In this document: positions 46,316 through 53,746 of the stretch, in pieces
How positions within the stretch are numbered: position 1 is the first letter of the stretch
Layout of the letters: each line of letters opens with the position of its first letter
Origin: Chryseobacterium sp. JUb7
GTDB lineage: Bacteria > Bacteroidota > Bacteroidia > Flavobacteriales > Weeksellaceae
Reading direction: 5' to 3'
DNA length: 64,000 bases
Assembly: GCF_024806495.1 (NCBI RefSeq)
Contig: NZ_JANUFF010000001.1
Location: 682,001-746,000 of the forward strand
The notes under the pieces: model-generated
What the model saw: the letters and a program-made list of their open reading frames with translations, nothing else
What the model was told of the DNA's origin: nothing
The model's database searches: none
Position numbers and translations under genes: made by a program

Positions 46316-47041
46316 TTATTTTATTAGTTTAGTATTGTTTTTCTTAAAAATTTTAGCATCAAATCTGTAATATCTTGCAGCGCGATGCGAAACATTGGTT
46401 TCTATTTCCTCCAATGGAATAATATAGTTGAACGATGAAATCTTCTTATGAAAATTTTTAATATCAATTCGTTTTTCACTTAAAGCACTGTACAGCTGAT
46501 ACAACTGTCTTATGGTAAATCTTTTCGGCAACAGTTCGAAAATAATTGAGAAATCAGATTCTATCCATTTTCTGATCTCAACTAAAGATTCACTGATAAT
46601 TTTGTTATGATCAAACGGAAGCGACGGAACCTCATCTATCGGATACCAGTCTACCGTATCATATTTTGTACTGTTGATCTTATGATCTATTTTACAGAGA
46701 GAAAGATAAGCCACCGTAATAATTCTGTCGATATGATGCTTATATTCCATTCCCATCCATTTTATATCATCCTGACTGCTGGCACGTAAAGGATCTGCAA
46801 AACATTTAAACTGCTTAAGAACCATTTTTTTAATGCCGGTCAGCTCATGAAGCACTCTTTGTGCTGCATCATCTACATCTTCGTCACTAAGTATTAAACT
46901 ACCCGGCAATTTTCTCTGCCTTTCTGTAGGTACATCATCCAAGCGGCGCTGTACCAATAATATGTTGAGTCGGTTTTCGTGGTCAAAGCCAAAAACTACA
47001 CAGTCGACAGAAACATACGTATGAATAAAATTCGGAACCAT
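46316..47041 (-). CDS. Nudix-fold NrtR/AraR-like transcriptional regulator, probable xylose regulator
   Basis: 241 aa from the ATG at 47041. A TTG start at 47071 is possible but would sit inside the -7 box. Residues ~8-140 form a Nudix domain, but the Nudix box (about 47-70, GSLILSDEDVDDAAQRVLHE) lacks the usual REUxEE acids, so it should bind, not hydrolyse, its ligand. Residues ~165-235 are the NrtR-type winged helix (LPKRFTIRQLYQLYSALSEK; IDIKNFHKKI). In Bacteroidota such proteins regulate arabinose and xylose genes in response to sugar. Being first in the operon with xylB 15 bp away, it most likely senses xylose or a phosphorylated derivative. Confidence 0.92.
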   Translation of the reverse strand: MVPNFIHTYVSVDCVVFGFDHENRLNILLVQRRLDDVPTERQRKLPGSLILSDEDVDDAAQRVLHELTGIKKMVLKQFKCFADPLRASSQDDIKWMGMEYKHHIDRIITVAYLSLCKIDHKINSTKYDTVDWYPIDEVPSLPFDHNKIISESLVEIRKWIESDFSIIFELLPKRFTIRQLYQLYSALSEKRIDIKNFHKKISSFNYIIPLEEIETNVSHRAARYYRFDAKIFKKNNTKLIK

Positions 47042-47068
47042 TTCTATGTTAACATTTACGTAACATGA

Positions 47069-47076
47069 CAAATATA
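47069..47076 (-). promoter_or_regulatory. Bacteroidota-type -7 box for the regulator-xylB-xylA operon
   Basis: On the minus strand it reads TATATTTG, a match to TAnnTTTG, 28 nt before the ATG at 47041. It supports that ATG over the upstream TTG. No clean -33 element was found at the usual spacing. Confidence 0.45.
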
Positions 47077-47120
47077 AAAATTCAGTTGAATAAAAAAAAT
47101 AAAATTACAATTACTTACTG

Positions 47121-47291
47121 CTTATCAATAGTTTACATATCTATTTCTGATGATAAGAATACCATAAAAAATATGATAAGGTTATCGTAAAAATGATGAT
47201 ATATTTTTTAGAAAGAATTCAAAAAGAGGTTATTATGAAAATAAAAATCTAAAAAAAATTAAAATATTTTTTTAAATTAAAATATGATAAG
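47121..47291. promoter_or_regulatory. Cluster of TGATAAG words, candidate operator region
   Basis: CTTATCA at 47121-47127 and TGATAAG at 47151-47157, 47174-47180 and 47285-47291. The first two form an inverted repeat. The third is part of a near palindrome GATAA-GG-TTATC (47175-47186). A similar GATAA-N4-TTATC lies upstream of the SDR gene (36934-36947). The word also occurs upstream of unrelated genes (11023, 18575), so specificity is uncertain. Confidence 0.35.
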
Positions 47292-47513
47292 AAAAACTTT
47301 AAAATTTATTTAATTTTTTTCAAAATCATCCTCAAAAAGTATCATTTCAGGGATAAAAAGAAGGTTAATTAAAGAAAAAAATTCACCAATTTTAACACTG
47401 AGATTGCAATTTTATCAAGCAGAGAAAATAATTAATGAAAATAAAGCATAGAATTGCTCATATCATCACTAATTATACATTACAGGAGATGGCATATTTA
47501 AAAATGAAAACAA

Positions 47514-47546
47514 AAAAGCCTTTAAAATCATGATTTAAAGGCTTTT
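47514..47546 (-). terminator. Terminator after the DapB-like gene
   Basis: AAAAGCCTTTAAA (47514-47526) pairs with TTTAAAGGCTTTT (47534-47546) around a 7-nt loop, 31 bp past the stop at 47578. The minus-strand tail continues with TT. Confidence 0.82.
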
Positions 47547-47577
47547 GGTTATTTAAAAAAGTATAAAATTCAGTTAT

Positions 47578-48351
47578 TCATGAAGACACTGCATTTTGTG
47601 AATCATTAAAAAAATAAGGCTTTAAGATATGTTCAAAATTATAATATCCTTTTTCTTTATTTTTAATATTCTTAGCAACGAATAAAGCTCCGTTCCCAAA
47701 TGCTTCTCTTGAAATAGATTCATGTACCAGACGTACGGTCTGATAAGGAAATCCAAAAATAACTTCATGTTTTCCGACTATTCCTCCGGCTCTGACAGAA
47801 TTTATACTTTCTGCATCAATATCCAGGGTTTCAGCAATTTTAACGGCGGTTCCTGAAATTCCGGATTTAGCCTTAAAATGTTCTTCAATGACTTCAATAT
47901 CTACATCCGGCGCAATATTTTTAAGTAAAGAAGCTGCAAATAACAAATAATTGACGCCAACGGTGATATTAGGCGACCAGAAAACAACCGAATTTTCCGA
48001 AAGCTTTTTCAGGAATTCCTGTTCTTTCTCCTGATAATGCGAAATCGCAGAAATAATCTTAATTCCCTTTTCTGAAGCCGCTTTTCCGTAAGTGTAAATA
48101 CTGTCTTCCGTCGAAAAATCAATAATAAAATCTACAGGATGATTTTCAAACAGCGTATGAATGTCTATATTTTGCTGTGAAAAAATATGTGCAGGATCAT
48201 CACTTGAAATGCCTAAAAATTCCTTTGCTGAAGCGAGCTGTAATGTTTTGGTGTTTCTCAAAACCCATTCTAAAGAAAAATCGGGGTTTTGCAGAATGAC
48301 ATTTGCCACTGCCTTTCCGGCTTTTCCAAATCCTATTAAACCTATTTTCAT
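47578..48351 (-). CDS. DapB-like dihydrodipicolinate reductase family protein (divergent)
   Basis: 257 aa. N-terminal Rossmann motif IGLIGFGKAGKAVANVI and C-terminal DapB-type domain. The DapB region is altered: EVIEEHFKAKSGISGTAVK aligns with the E. coli EAHHRHKVDAPSGTA segment, keeping His158 and Lys162 but with Phe159 in place of the second His, and SGISG for DAPSG. RAGGIVGKHEVIFGF matches the family C-terminal motif. So it is a true member but perhaps not the lysine-pathway enzyme; alternatively it is the flavobacterial DapB with relaxed residues. Single gene with its own terminator, 180 bp from the GH88 gene. Confidence 0.85.
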   Translation of the reverse strand: MKIGLIGFGKAGKAVANVILQNPDFSLEWVLRNTKTLQLASAKEFLGISSDDPAHIFSQQNIDIHTLFENHPVDFIIDFSTEDSIYTYGKAASEKGIKIISAISHYQEKEQEFLKKLSENSVVFWSPNITVGVNYLLFAASLLKNIAPDVDIEVIEEHFKAKSGISGTAVKIAETLDIDAESINSVRAGGIVGKHEVIFGFPYQTVRLVHESISREAFGNGALFVAKNIKNKEKGYYNFEHILKPYFFNDSQNAVSS

Positions 48352-48531
48352 ATCAGTATATTTTGTCGTTAATTATCAAATTTACTCTGCATAAATTAAA
48401 AGAAAACACAAAATATTAAGCCTATTTGTGATGCAGAATTTGGGAAAAAGTATTTTTTTTCCGCTTAGAGACTTCAATATATGGAAAATATTTTAGATTA
48501 GATTTTAATAAGAAGTGAGTACCAACAAGCT

Positions 48532-49719
48532 TTATAAATACCAGTCTTTATACCTTTTCAGTGCTTCCAGAAAATAATAATCTGCATAAATCAAAGGAAC
48601 ATCAATTTCAGAATGCAGAGGTAATGCGCCGGTGCTGTGCATCAATAGAAAACCTCCGTTCTCGCCTAATTTTGGCTGATATTTCTCCCCGGACAAACTG
48701 ATTAACATTTTTTCAGCAGTTTCTACATAGTTTTTATTTTCTGATCCTTTTGTATATTGACCCAATTCCAATAAAGCAGAAGCGATAATCGCAGCGGCAG
48801 AAGCATCTCTTGGAACATTGGGAATCTTCGGGTCATTAAAATCCCAGTACGGAATTTTATCTTCCGGTAATGTGGGGTTGCTAAGAATAAATTTCGCAAT
48901 ATTTTTGGCCTGGTTTAAATATTTTTCATCTTTTGTAAAACGGTACATCATGGTATAGCCGTATAATGCCCAACCCTGCCCTCTTGCCCAAGCAGAAGAA
49001 TCTGCATATCCCTGAAACGTTTTTTTGCTTAAAACTTCCCCTGTATTTTTGTTATAATCAATAACATGATAGGAACTGTAATCGGGGCGAAAATGATTTT
49101 TCATTGTAGTATTGGCATGAGCAACCGAAATATCTTCCAATTTTTTGCTGCCTCCATTTTGAGCGGCCCAAATCAACATCTCAAGATTCATCATATTATC
49201 TATAATAACCGGACCTTTGAAATCTGCCATTTTATCCCAGGACAGAATCGCCTGCATTCCCGGATAAAACCTTGTGGATAATGATTCTGCAGAGGTGAGA
49301 ATGGTCTCTTTATATTCTGGTTTTTTGGTAATTCTATAGGCATTGCCGAAGCTGCAAAACATCATAAAGCCCAGATCATGATCTCTGGTAAATGTTTTAT
49401 TGGATTCAATAATTGACAATGCCCTTTCAGCTTCTTTTCTTATATCCTTATTTTTTGTCTGTTCATAAATCATCCATAAAGATCCGGGATAAAAACCGGA
49501 GCACCACCAGCTGATATCTTTGGTCACAACCTTTTTTTCAGAAGCATTGTATGACTGCGGCATTTTATCATTGGGAATGGCCTTCATCAAATATTTATAC
49601 TGTTTTTCGGCAAACTGAAACTCATTTTTAATCAATGCAGACATTTGTTTATTATTCTGTGCATTGATTGTAAAGCAAAAAACAATTGCCATACTAAGGG
49701 ATATCTTATGTAAAATCAT
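48532..49719 (-). CDS. Unsaturated glucuronyl hydrolase, glycoside hydrolase family 88
   Basis: 395 aa with a signal peptide (MILHKISLSMAIVFCFTINA). The (alpha/alpha)6 barrel shows the family blocks: ISWWCSGFYPGSLWMIYEQT, HDLGFMMFCSFGNAY with the first catalytic-type Asp, VIIDNMMNLEMLIWAA with the second, and DSSAWARGQGWALYGYTMMY. It hydrates 4,5-unsaturated uronic acid ends left by polysaccharide lyases. No lyase is adjacent (the PL1 gene is 32 kb away), so its partner is unknown. It lies next to but outside the xylan block. Confidence 0.93.
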   Translation of the reverse strand: MILHKISLSMAIVFCFTINAQNNKQMSALIKNEFQFAEKQYKYLMKAIPNDKMPQSYNASEKKVVTKDISWWCSGFYPGSLWMIYEQTKNKDIRKEAERALSIIESNKTFTRDHDLGFMMFCSFGNAYRITKKPEYKETILTSAESLSTRFYPGMQAILSWDKMADFKGPVIIDNMMNLEMLIWAAQNGGSKKLEDISVAHANTTMKNHFRPDYSSYHVIDYNKNTGEVLSKKTFQGYADSSAWARGQGWALYGYTMMYRFTKDEKYLNQAKNIAKFILSNPTLPEDKIPYWDFNDPKIPNVPRDASAAAIIASALLELGQYTKGSENKNYVETAEKMLISLSGEKYQPKLGENGGFLLMHSTGALPLHSEIDVPLIYADYYFLEALKRYKDWYL

Positions 49720-49795
49720 CTGATATAATTATTCTATATTATAACTATATCAAAAATAACAATCTCATACTTATTTTCATTAATGGCAAACAAAA

Positions 49796-49819
49796 AACTC
49801 CGGATTAATTTCCGGAGTT
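49796..49819 (-). terminator. Terminator after the DUF4041/GIY-YIG gene
   Basis: AACTCCGGA (49796-49804) pairs with TCCGGAGTT (49811-49819) around a 6-nt loop; six T follow on the minus strand. Only 7 bp beyond the stop at 49827. Confidence 0.88.
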
Positions 49820-49826
49820 GATTTAT

Positions 49827-51551
49827 TTATATTTCTTCAATTACTTCTTCATAACTTACAGGATCTGCAACCTCCTGATAGTGTTCCCATTCAGCTTCAC
49901 GCTGTTTATTGGTTCGCATTTCTTCTTCAAGCTTTAATGTTTCATTATACTGCTTTGCTTCTGCCACCATCGTCCATTTACAATTAATATCCATCGATTC
50001 CAAGTAGGACTTAACATCATTTAAACCTAATTTGAAAAACTCTTTTCTAGGATTACATTTATTCACCTGTTTTTTCAAAAACTGTTTGTGAATCTGCCTT
50101 TCCAAAGCTGGTGCATCTTCAGAATAAATCATTGCATGGACATCAAATTCAAACGGAACACTTGCATCACCCAATTCACGAACCCTATCTAGCGGATCTA
50201 GGCGTCTGGTCATGCCTATTTTATATACATTTTCTCCAAAAGAACCAATATTTGAGATCACGTACACATTACCGGTCTTGGTCTGCTGAGCCATTGAAAT
50301 TGCCCGCTGATTTTTCTCCTCTGTCTGCTCAAGCTTATTTTGCAGCTCTTCTAATTTTTGTTGGAAAAGTAATTTTTGTTCTTCATTTGCTCTGGCTACC
50401 TGAGATTCTGCCTTTTCAATCAATCTTTTTAAAGTTTGTTCTTCTTTTTCGGCCTCTTTCATTGCTTTTTCGAATTCTCTTCTGGCTTTTTCTTCCTCGC
50501 GGATCTGTTCTCTTATCTGTCGCTGCTCTTCCTGTTCCTGAGCTTTCAGTTCCTGAGCAACAACTGCCCATTTCAGCTCTTCGAGCCTCGCCTGATGATA
50601 TATATCAGATATTCTGGCATTTCTGAAAGCCTTACCATTGAAATTAACTAACTGGAAGGCATCATCCATTTTTTGTTTTAAAATTCCAAAATTATCTTTT
50701 TTAACTGAAGCCAAAATAGAATCTACCTTACCATTATAAGCATCAATCACAAAGTCTACAGCCGTAATTCGTCTTTCATCATCCATATATTCGCAAATTC
50801 CGGCTTGCCTGCTGATGATCATCAATTTATTATTCTGGCGTAGTTTTTTAAGATTTTCGCCAGCTTCTTTATGTCCAAAATCCTCAGCAAGCTCATCCAA
50901 TAAAGTATAACTAGGAACAAGATATTCGTTTCCATACCCTTTGATCACATTTTGCATAGCCTTTATTCTTTCAGCAATTTCACCGGCTTCCCGTATACTT
51001 CTGTACGCATCACCAGCAATATTCTCCGCATTATTTTCTGCGTTTTCTATGATTCGTTGGGATTCTTTTAGTGCGTTTTCATACAACAGTTCGATCTCGC
51101 GTTGTTTTTTCTCAGTATACTCTCTTGTGATTCTGCGTGATTCTTTAGACTGTTCCTTCGCGGCAGCAAGTTCCAGCTCAGCATTTTCAGTTAGTTTAAG
51201 GCTTTGTCGCTGAGCTTTTTGAAGAAGATATTCACATTCTACTTTTACATCAATGATATCCTGATATTTCTTCAATTCATCATTTTTGCTTCTCAGTGAC
51301 ACCATTTGATTATCCAATGAACGCTTATCCATCTGAAGATTGGATACTTCACTTCTTAAGCGTTGAATTTTATCATTTAATGATATTTTATCTGAGTTCA
51401 GGCTTATATTTTCAGAATTCAATTGCCCTATTTTCTGGTTCAGAAGAGTCATCTGAACATCTTTCTGAGTTAATTCTTTCTTTAATTTGTTGATCTTAAT
51501 GAATGTAAAAATTACAAGACCAATCAATACAATGATTAATACAATTCCCAT
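49827..51551 (-). CDS. DUF4041-type protein with coiled coils and C-terminal GIY-YIG (T5orf172) nuclease-like domain
   Basis: 574 aa. Residues 1-20 are a membrane anchor (GIVLIIVLIGLVIFTFIKIN), 20-110 a coiled coil, ~190-300 a helical DUF4041-like domain (AEDFGHKEAGENLKKLRQNN; GKVDSILASVKKDNFGILKQ), 310-425 a long Glu/Lys/Gln-rich coiled coil, and ~428-508 a GIY-YIG fold of the T5orf172/MUG113 type (VYVISNIGSFGENVYKIGMT; catalytic-site Arg in DRVRELG, Glu in APALERQIHKQF). Homologues turn up in phages and in core genomes, and their role is not established. Flanked by its own terminator and a divergent promoter region, so monocistronic. Confidence 0.88.
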   Translation of the reverse strand: MGIVLIIVLIGLVIFTFIKINKLKKELTQKDVQMTLLNQKIGQLNSENISLNSDKISLNDKIQRLRSEVSNLQMDKRSLDNQMVSLRSKNDELKKYQDIIDVKVECEYLLQKAQRQSLKLTENAELELAAAKEQSKESRRITREYTEKKQREIELLYENALKESQRIIENAENNAENIAGDAYRSIREAGEIAERIKAMQNVIKGYGNEYLVPSYTLLDELAEDFGHKEAGENLKKLRQNNKLMIISRQAGICEYMDDERRITAVDFVIDAYNGKVDSILASVKKDNFGILKQKMDDAFQLVNFNGKAFRNARISDIYHQARLEELKWAVVAQELKAQEQEEQRQIREQIREEEKARREFEKAMKEAEKEEQTLKRLIEKAESQVARANEEQKLLFQQKLEELQNKLEQTEEKNQRAISMAQQTKTGNVYVISNIGSFGENVYKIGMTRRLDPLDRVRELGDASVPFEFDVHAMIYSEDAPALERQIHKQFLKKQVNKCNPRKEFFKLGLNDVKSYLESMDINCKWTMVAEAKQYNETLKLEEEMRTNKQREAEWEHYQEVADPVSYEEVIEEI

Positions 51552-51616
51552 GATTATTTAAATTAGTTTTCGTTTGCGAAATTATACAATATTATTTAAT
51601 TTAAAAGCTTATCCTC

Positions 51617-51630
51617 TACGGAAAACCGTA
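51617..51630. promoter_or_regulatory. 14-bp palindrome between divergent genes
   Basis: TACGG-AAAA-CCGTA is a perfect inverted repeat in the 155-bp gap between the DUF4041 and VOC genes, ~50 bp upstream of the VOC -7 box. It may be an operator; the HxlR regulator encoded nearby is one candidate binder. Confidence 0.3.
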
Positions 51631-51679
51631 AAACCGACTAACAATTTTGTAAGTTCTTTCAAGCCCAATTTCAGTTATT

Positions 51680-51687
51680 TACCTTTG
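51680..51687 (+). promoter_or_regulatory. Bacteroidota-type -7 box for the VOC gene
   Basis: TACCTTTG matches TAnnTTTG and lies 19 bp before the ATG at 51707. TTTC at 51657-51660 could be a weak -33 element at 19-bp spacing. Confidence 0.5.
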
Positions 51688-51706
51688 AACATCAAAAAAA
51701 ATCATA

Positions 51707-52165
51707 ATGGAATTAACAGAAAATATTACGGCATTTCATCATGTCTCAATTAAGGCTCAAAATTTTGGAAAAACCGTTTCATTTTATCAAAAACTGGGCT
51801 TTGAAGTAGTTCACGATTGGTCATTACCAGATTTTAACCTTGAAATATGTGCAATGTTGCATCACAAAGCCATTAATTATTATCTTGAAATATGTGACAA
51901 AAATGCTGATATGCCTACACAGGGCAGAAAACGCAAAGATCACGATGAATATATAGAAAATGCTTTACTTCATATTTGTTTTACAGTGAAAGATGCTCAT
52001 CAGGCAAGAATAAAAGCAATAGAATTAGGTGCTATAGATTTAAGCAATGGTGAATTTGAGCTCGATTTAATTAATAAAGATAAATCAGTCCGTGTCAAAA
52101 ACAGCCTTGTATACAGCCCAAATGGCGAAGTGATAGAATTTCTGGAACAGGTACATTTTGGATAA
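51707..52165 (+). CDS. VOC-superfamily (glyoxalase/bleomycin-resistance-like) protein
   Basis: 152 aa, two beta-alpha-beta-beta-beta modules. First module: FHHVSIKAQNFGKTVSFYQK then LGFEVVHDW; second module: ALLHICFTVKDAHQARIKAI and GEVIEFLEQVHFG. His12/His13, an acidic Glu in LEICDKNADM, His105 and the final Glu are potential metal ligands. Members are metalloenzymes or binding proteins for many small molecules; this one is not a confident glyoxalase I. It meets the HxlR gene tail to tail with one base between their stops. Confidence 0.88.
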   Translation: MELTENITAFHHVSIKAQNFGKTVSFYQKLGFEVVHDWSLPDFNLEICAMLHHKAINYYLEICDKNADMPTQGRKRKDHDEYIENALLHICFTVKDAHQARIKAIELGAIDLSNGEFELDLINKDKSVRVKNSLVYSPNGEVIEFLEQVHFG

Positions 52166-52166
52166 T

Positions 52167-52490
52167 TTAATCCTGAAAATCTGAAAGTGATTTTAAAATA
52201 AAATCCAATTTTCTTCCTTTGTCCGTTAATGAATAGACAGAAGACACCTTATTTTTCTCCTTAGAAATCAGCCCGTCGTTCTGTAACTCCTGCAGCTGTC
52301 GGGAAAGTGTTCGATCGCTTATTTCCGGCAGCAAAATTTTAAAATCAGAATAATAAGTATCATTCTCAAGCAGTTTAAATAAAACAGAAAGTTTCCAGCG
52401 TCCGCTGATCAACGCCAACGTTTTTGAAGCATTGCAAAAATCCTGCATTGCTTTTTCATTAAATAAATTGGTAGAACTTTCTTTTCTCAT
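52167..52490 (-). CDS. HxlR-family winged-helix regulator
   Basis: 107 aa, normal for HxlR/MarR-like regulators. LISGRWKLSVLFKLLENDTY and FKILLPEISDRTLSRQLQEL followed by LQNDGLISKEKNKVSSVYSL give the winged helix. A single Cys (FCNASKT, near residue 18) sits where redox-sensing HxlR proteins such as YodB and HypR have their reactive Cys, which is suggestive only. It starts 3 bp after the cytochrome c peroxidase stop, so it is the distal gene of the susCD-peroxidase unit. Confidence 0.92.
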   Translation of the reverse strand: MRKESSTNLFNEKAMQDFCNASKTLALISGRWKLSVLFKLLENDTYYSDFKILLPEISDRTLSRQLQELQNDGLISKEKNKVSSVYSLTDKGRKLDFILKSLSDFQD

Positions 52491-52493
52491 GTT

Positions 52494-53660
52494 TTATTCA
52501 GGTAATTTTGGAGGAGTAATTCTTTGAGTTCTTGTAGATAAAGTTCCTAAAAAAGCTTCCAGTTGAGAAATTTCTTCATCCGTCAAATCCAGCAACCTCA
52601 GCATTTGAGATTTTTCAGAATGCAGCGCAATGCCCTCATACACTGTAGATTTTTTTTGTGGCGGCTCTGAATTTCCTTTATTGTAAAAATGAATAACGTC
52701 CACAAGCGGCATAAAAGATCCGTTGTGCATCCACGGTCCTGTTCGAGTCACTTCTCTCAAACTTGGAACACGAAATTTTCCGACATCCTCAGGCTTTTTC
52801 GTCACAAGATACCTGCCCAAATCTTCATGTTTTGATCCCAATAAAGAGGTTCCTACATTTTCAAATCTGTTATTGGAAAAATACCCTGAATTATGGCAAT
52901 TGATACAATTTGCTTTGGTTCGGAAAATATGCATTCCCATCACTTCATTATCTGTAAAGGCATTTATTTTTCCATCGATAAACAAATCAAATTTGCTTGG
53001 CGGACTTTTTATTGTTCTTTCAAAGGTAGCAATCGCTTTAGCAATTCTGTCTTTGGTAACTGTTTTATCACCAAATGCTTTTTCAAACAGTATTTCGTAT
53101 CCTTTAATCTTAGCGATTTTTCCGGCAGCGATATCGATATGTTCGCTCATTTCCTTTTTATCCTGAATCGGCATCTGAGACTGCTCTTCCAAAGATCCTG
53201 CTCTTCCGTCCCAGAATAGAGATTGAGCATAGGCAATATTAAGAATGCTCATTGCATTTCTCGTACCCAGCTGTCTGTCGTGACCGAAAGAAAATGTCCT
53301 GTTGTCGCACCAGCCCAGCTCAGGATCATGGCATGAAGCACACGCAATCTGATTGGAACCCGACAAACGTGGATCATAAAAGAGCGTTTTTCCCAAAAAT
53401 GATTTATCTGCAGAATATGGGTTATCCTCAGGAAACTGAACTTCCGGCAAATGTCCGATTTCAGAGAAATAGGGCTTTGCTTCTTCATCTAATAAAGGAG
53501 CCGGCCATTTTGAAGAATCTCCGGAAGAATACATCTTCCTCAGTTTTGCAATAAACGAGGTTTTTTGATTGATTTCTCTCTGAACTTTAGTGCTAAGGCA
53601 ATTGTTCAAAAGAGATACAGTGAGAAATAAAATTAAAATCCAGCTTATAGCATTCTTCAT
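52494..53660 (-). CDS. Di-haem cytochrome c peroxidase (MauG/CcpA family)
   Basis: 388 aa from the ATG at 53660; the frame extends to a TTG at 53681, which is less likely. N-terminal hydrophobic export signal ending LLNNC, possibly a lipoprotein at Cys21. Two haem-binding motifs, CASCH (107-111) and CINCH (252-256), at the spacing of bacterial di-haem peroxidases; GKTLFYDPRLSGSNQIACAS and LGTRNAMSILNIAYAQSLFW are family signatures. It reduces hydrogen peroxide with electrons from cytochrome c in the periplasm, or acts on another substrate as MauG does. It is 86 bp downstream of a susD gene. Confidence 0.94.
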   Translation of the reverse strand: MKNAISWILILFLTVSLLNNCLSTKVQREINQKTSFIAKLRKMYSSGDSSKWPAPLLDEEAKPYFSEIGHLPEVQFPEDNPYSADKSFLGKTLFYDPRLSGSNQIACASCHDPELGWCDNRTFSFGHDRQLGTRNAMSILNIAYAQSLFWDGRAGSLEEQSQMPIQDKKEMSEHIDIAAGKIAKIKGYEILFEKAFGDKTVTKDRIAKAIATFERTIKSPPSKFDLFIDGKINAFTDNEVMGMHIFRTKANCINCHNSGYFSNNRFENVGTSLLGSKHEDLGRYLVTKKPEDVGKFRVPSLREVTRTGPWMHNGSFMPLVDVIHFYNKGNSEPPQKKSTVYEGIALHSEKSQMLRLLDLTDEEISQLEAFLGTLSTRTQRITPPKLPE

Positions 53661-53746
53661 TTTTCCGGCTAATTTCAACAAAAATAAGTATTACATTTAA
53701 AATATTCTAAAAAACCTCCTTAAAGATGAACAAGAGGTAATGAGAT

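Larger units (their letters stand above)
47042..47577. other. 536-bp intergenic region upstream of the xylose regulator
   Basis: Very AT-rich. It contains a -7 box, a cluster of TGATAAG words and, at its far end, the terminator of the DapB-like gene (entered separately). A 32-codon ORF at 47435-47533 runs into the terminator stem and is not supported as a gene. Confidence 0.6.

Noticed and set aside
47042..47071. TTG start for the Nudix regulator
   Set aside because: It lies inside a good -7 box, and the ATG at 47041 gives a normal family N-terminus.
47435..47533. 32-codon ORF (MKIKHRIAHIITNYTLQEMA start) in the large intergenic gap
   Set aside because: It is on the opposite strand and reads into the DapB terminator stem; no ribosome-binding or codon evidence supports it.
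50111..51213. Long plus-strand ORFs opposite the coiled-coil gene
   Set aside because: They are shadows of the Glu/Lys-rich coiled-coil codons, giving Phe/Leu/Ser-rich products without family features.
52723..53219. 147- and 108-codon ORFs opposite the cytochrome c peroxidase
   Set aside because: The peroxidase frame has two haem motifs and family signatures; the opposite frames have none.
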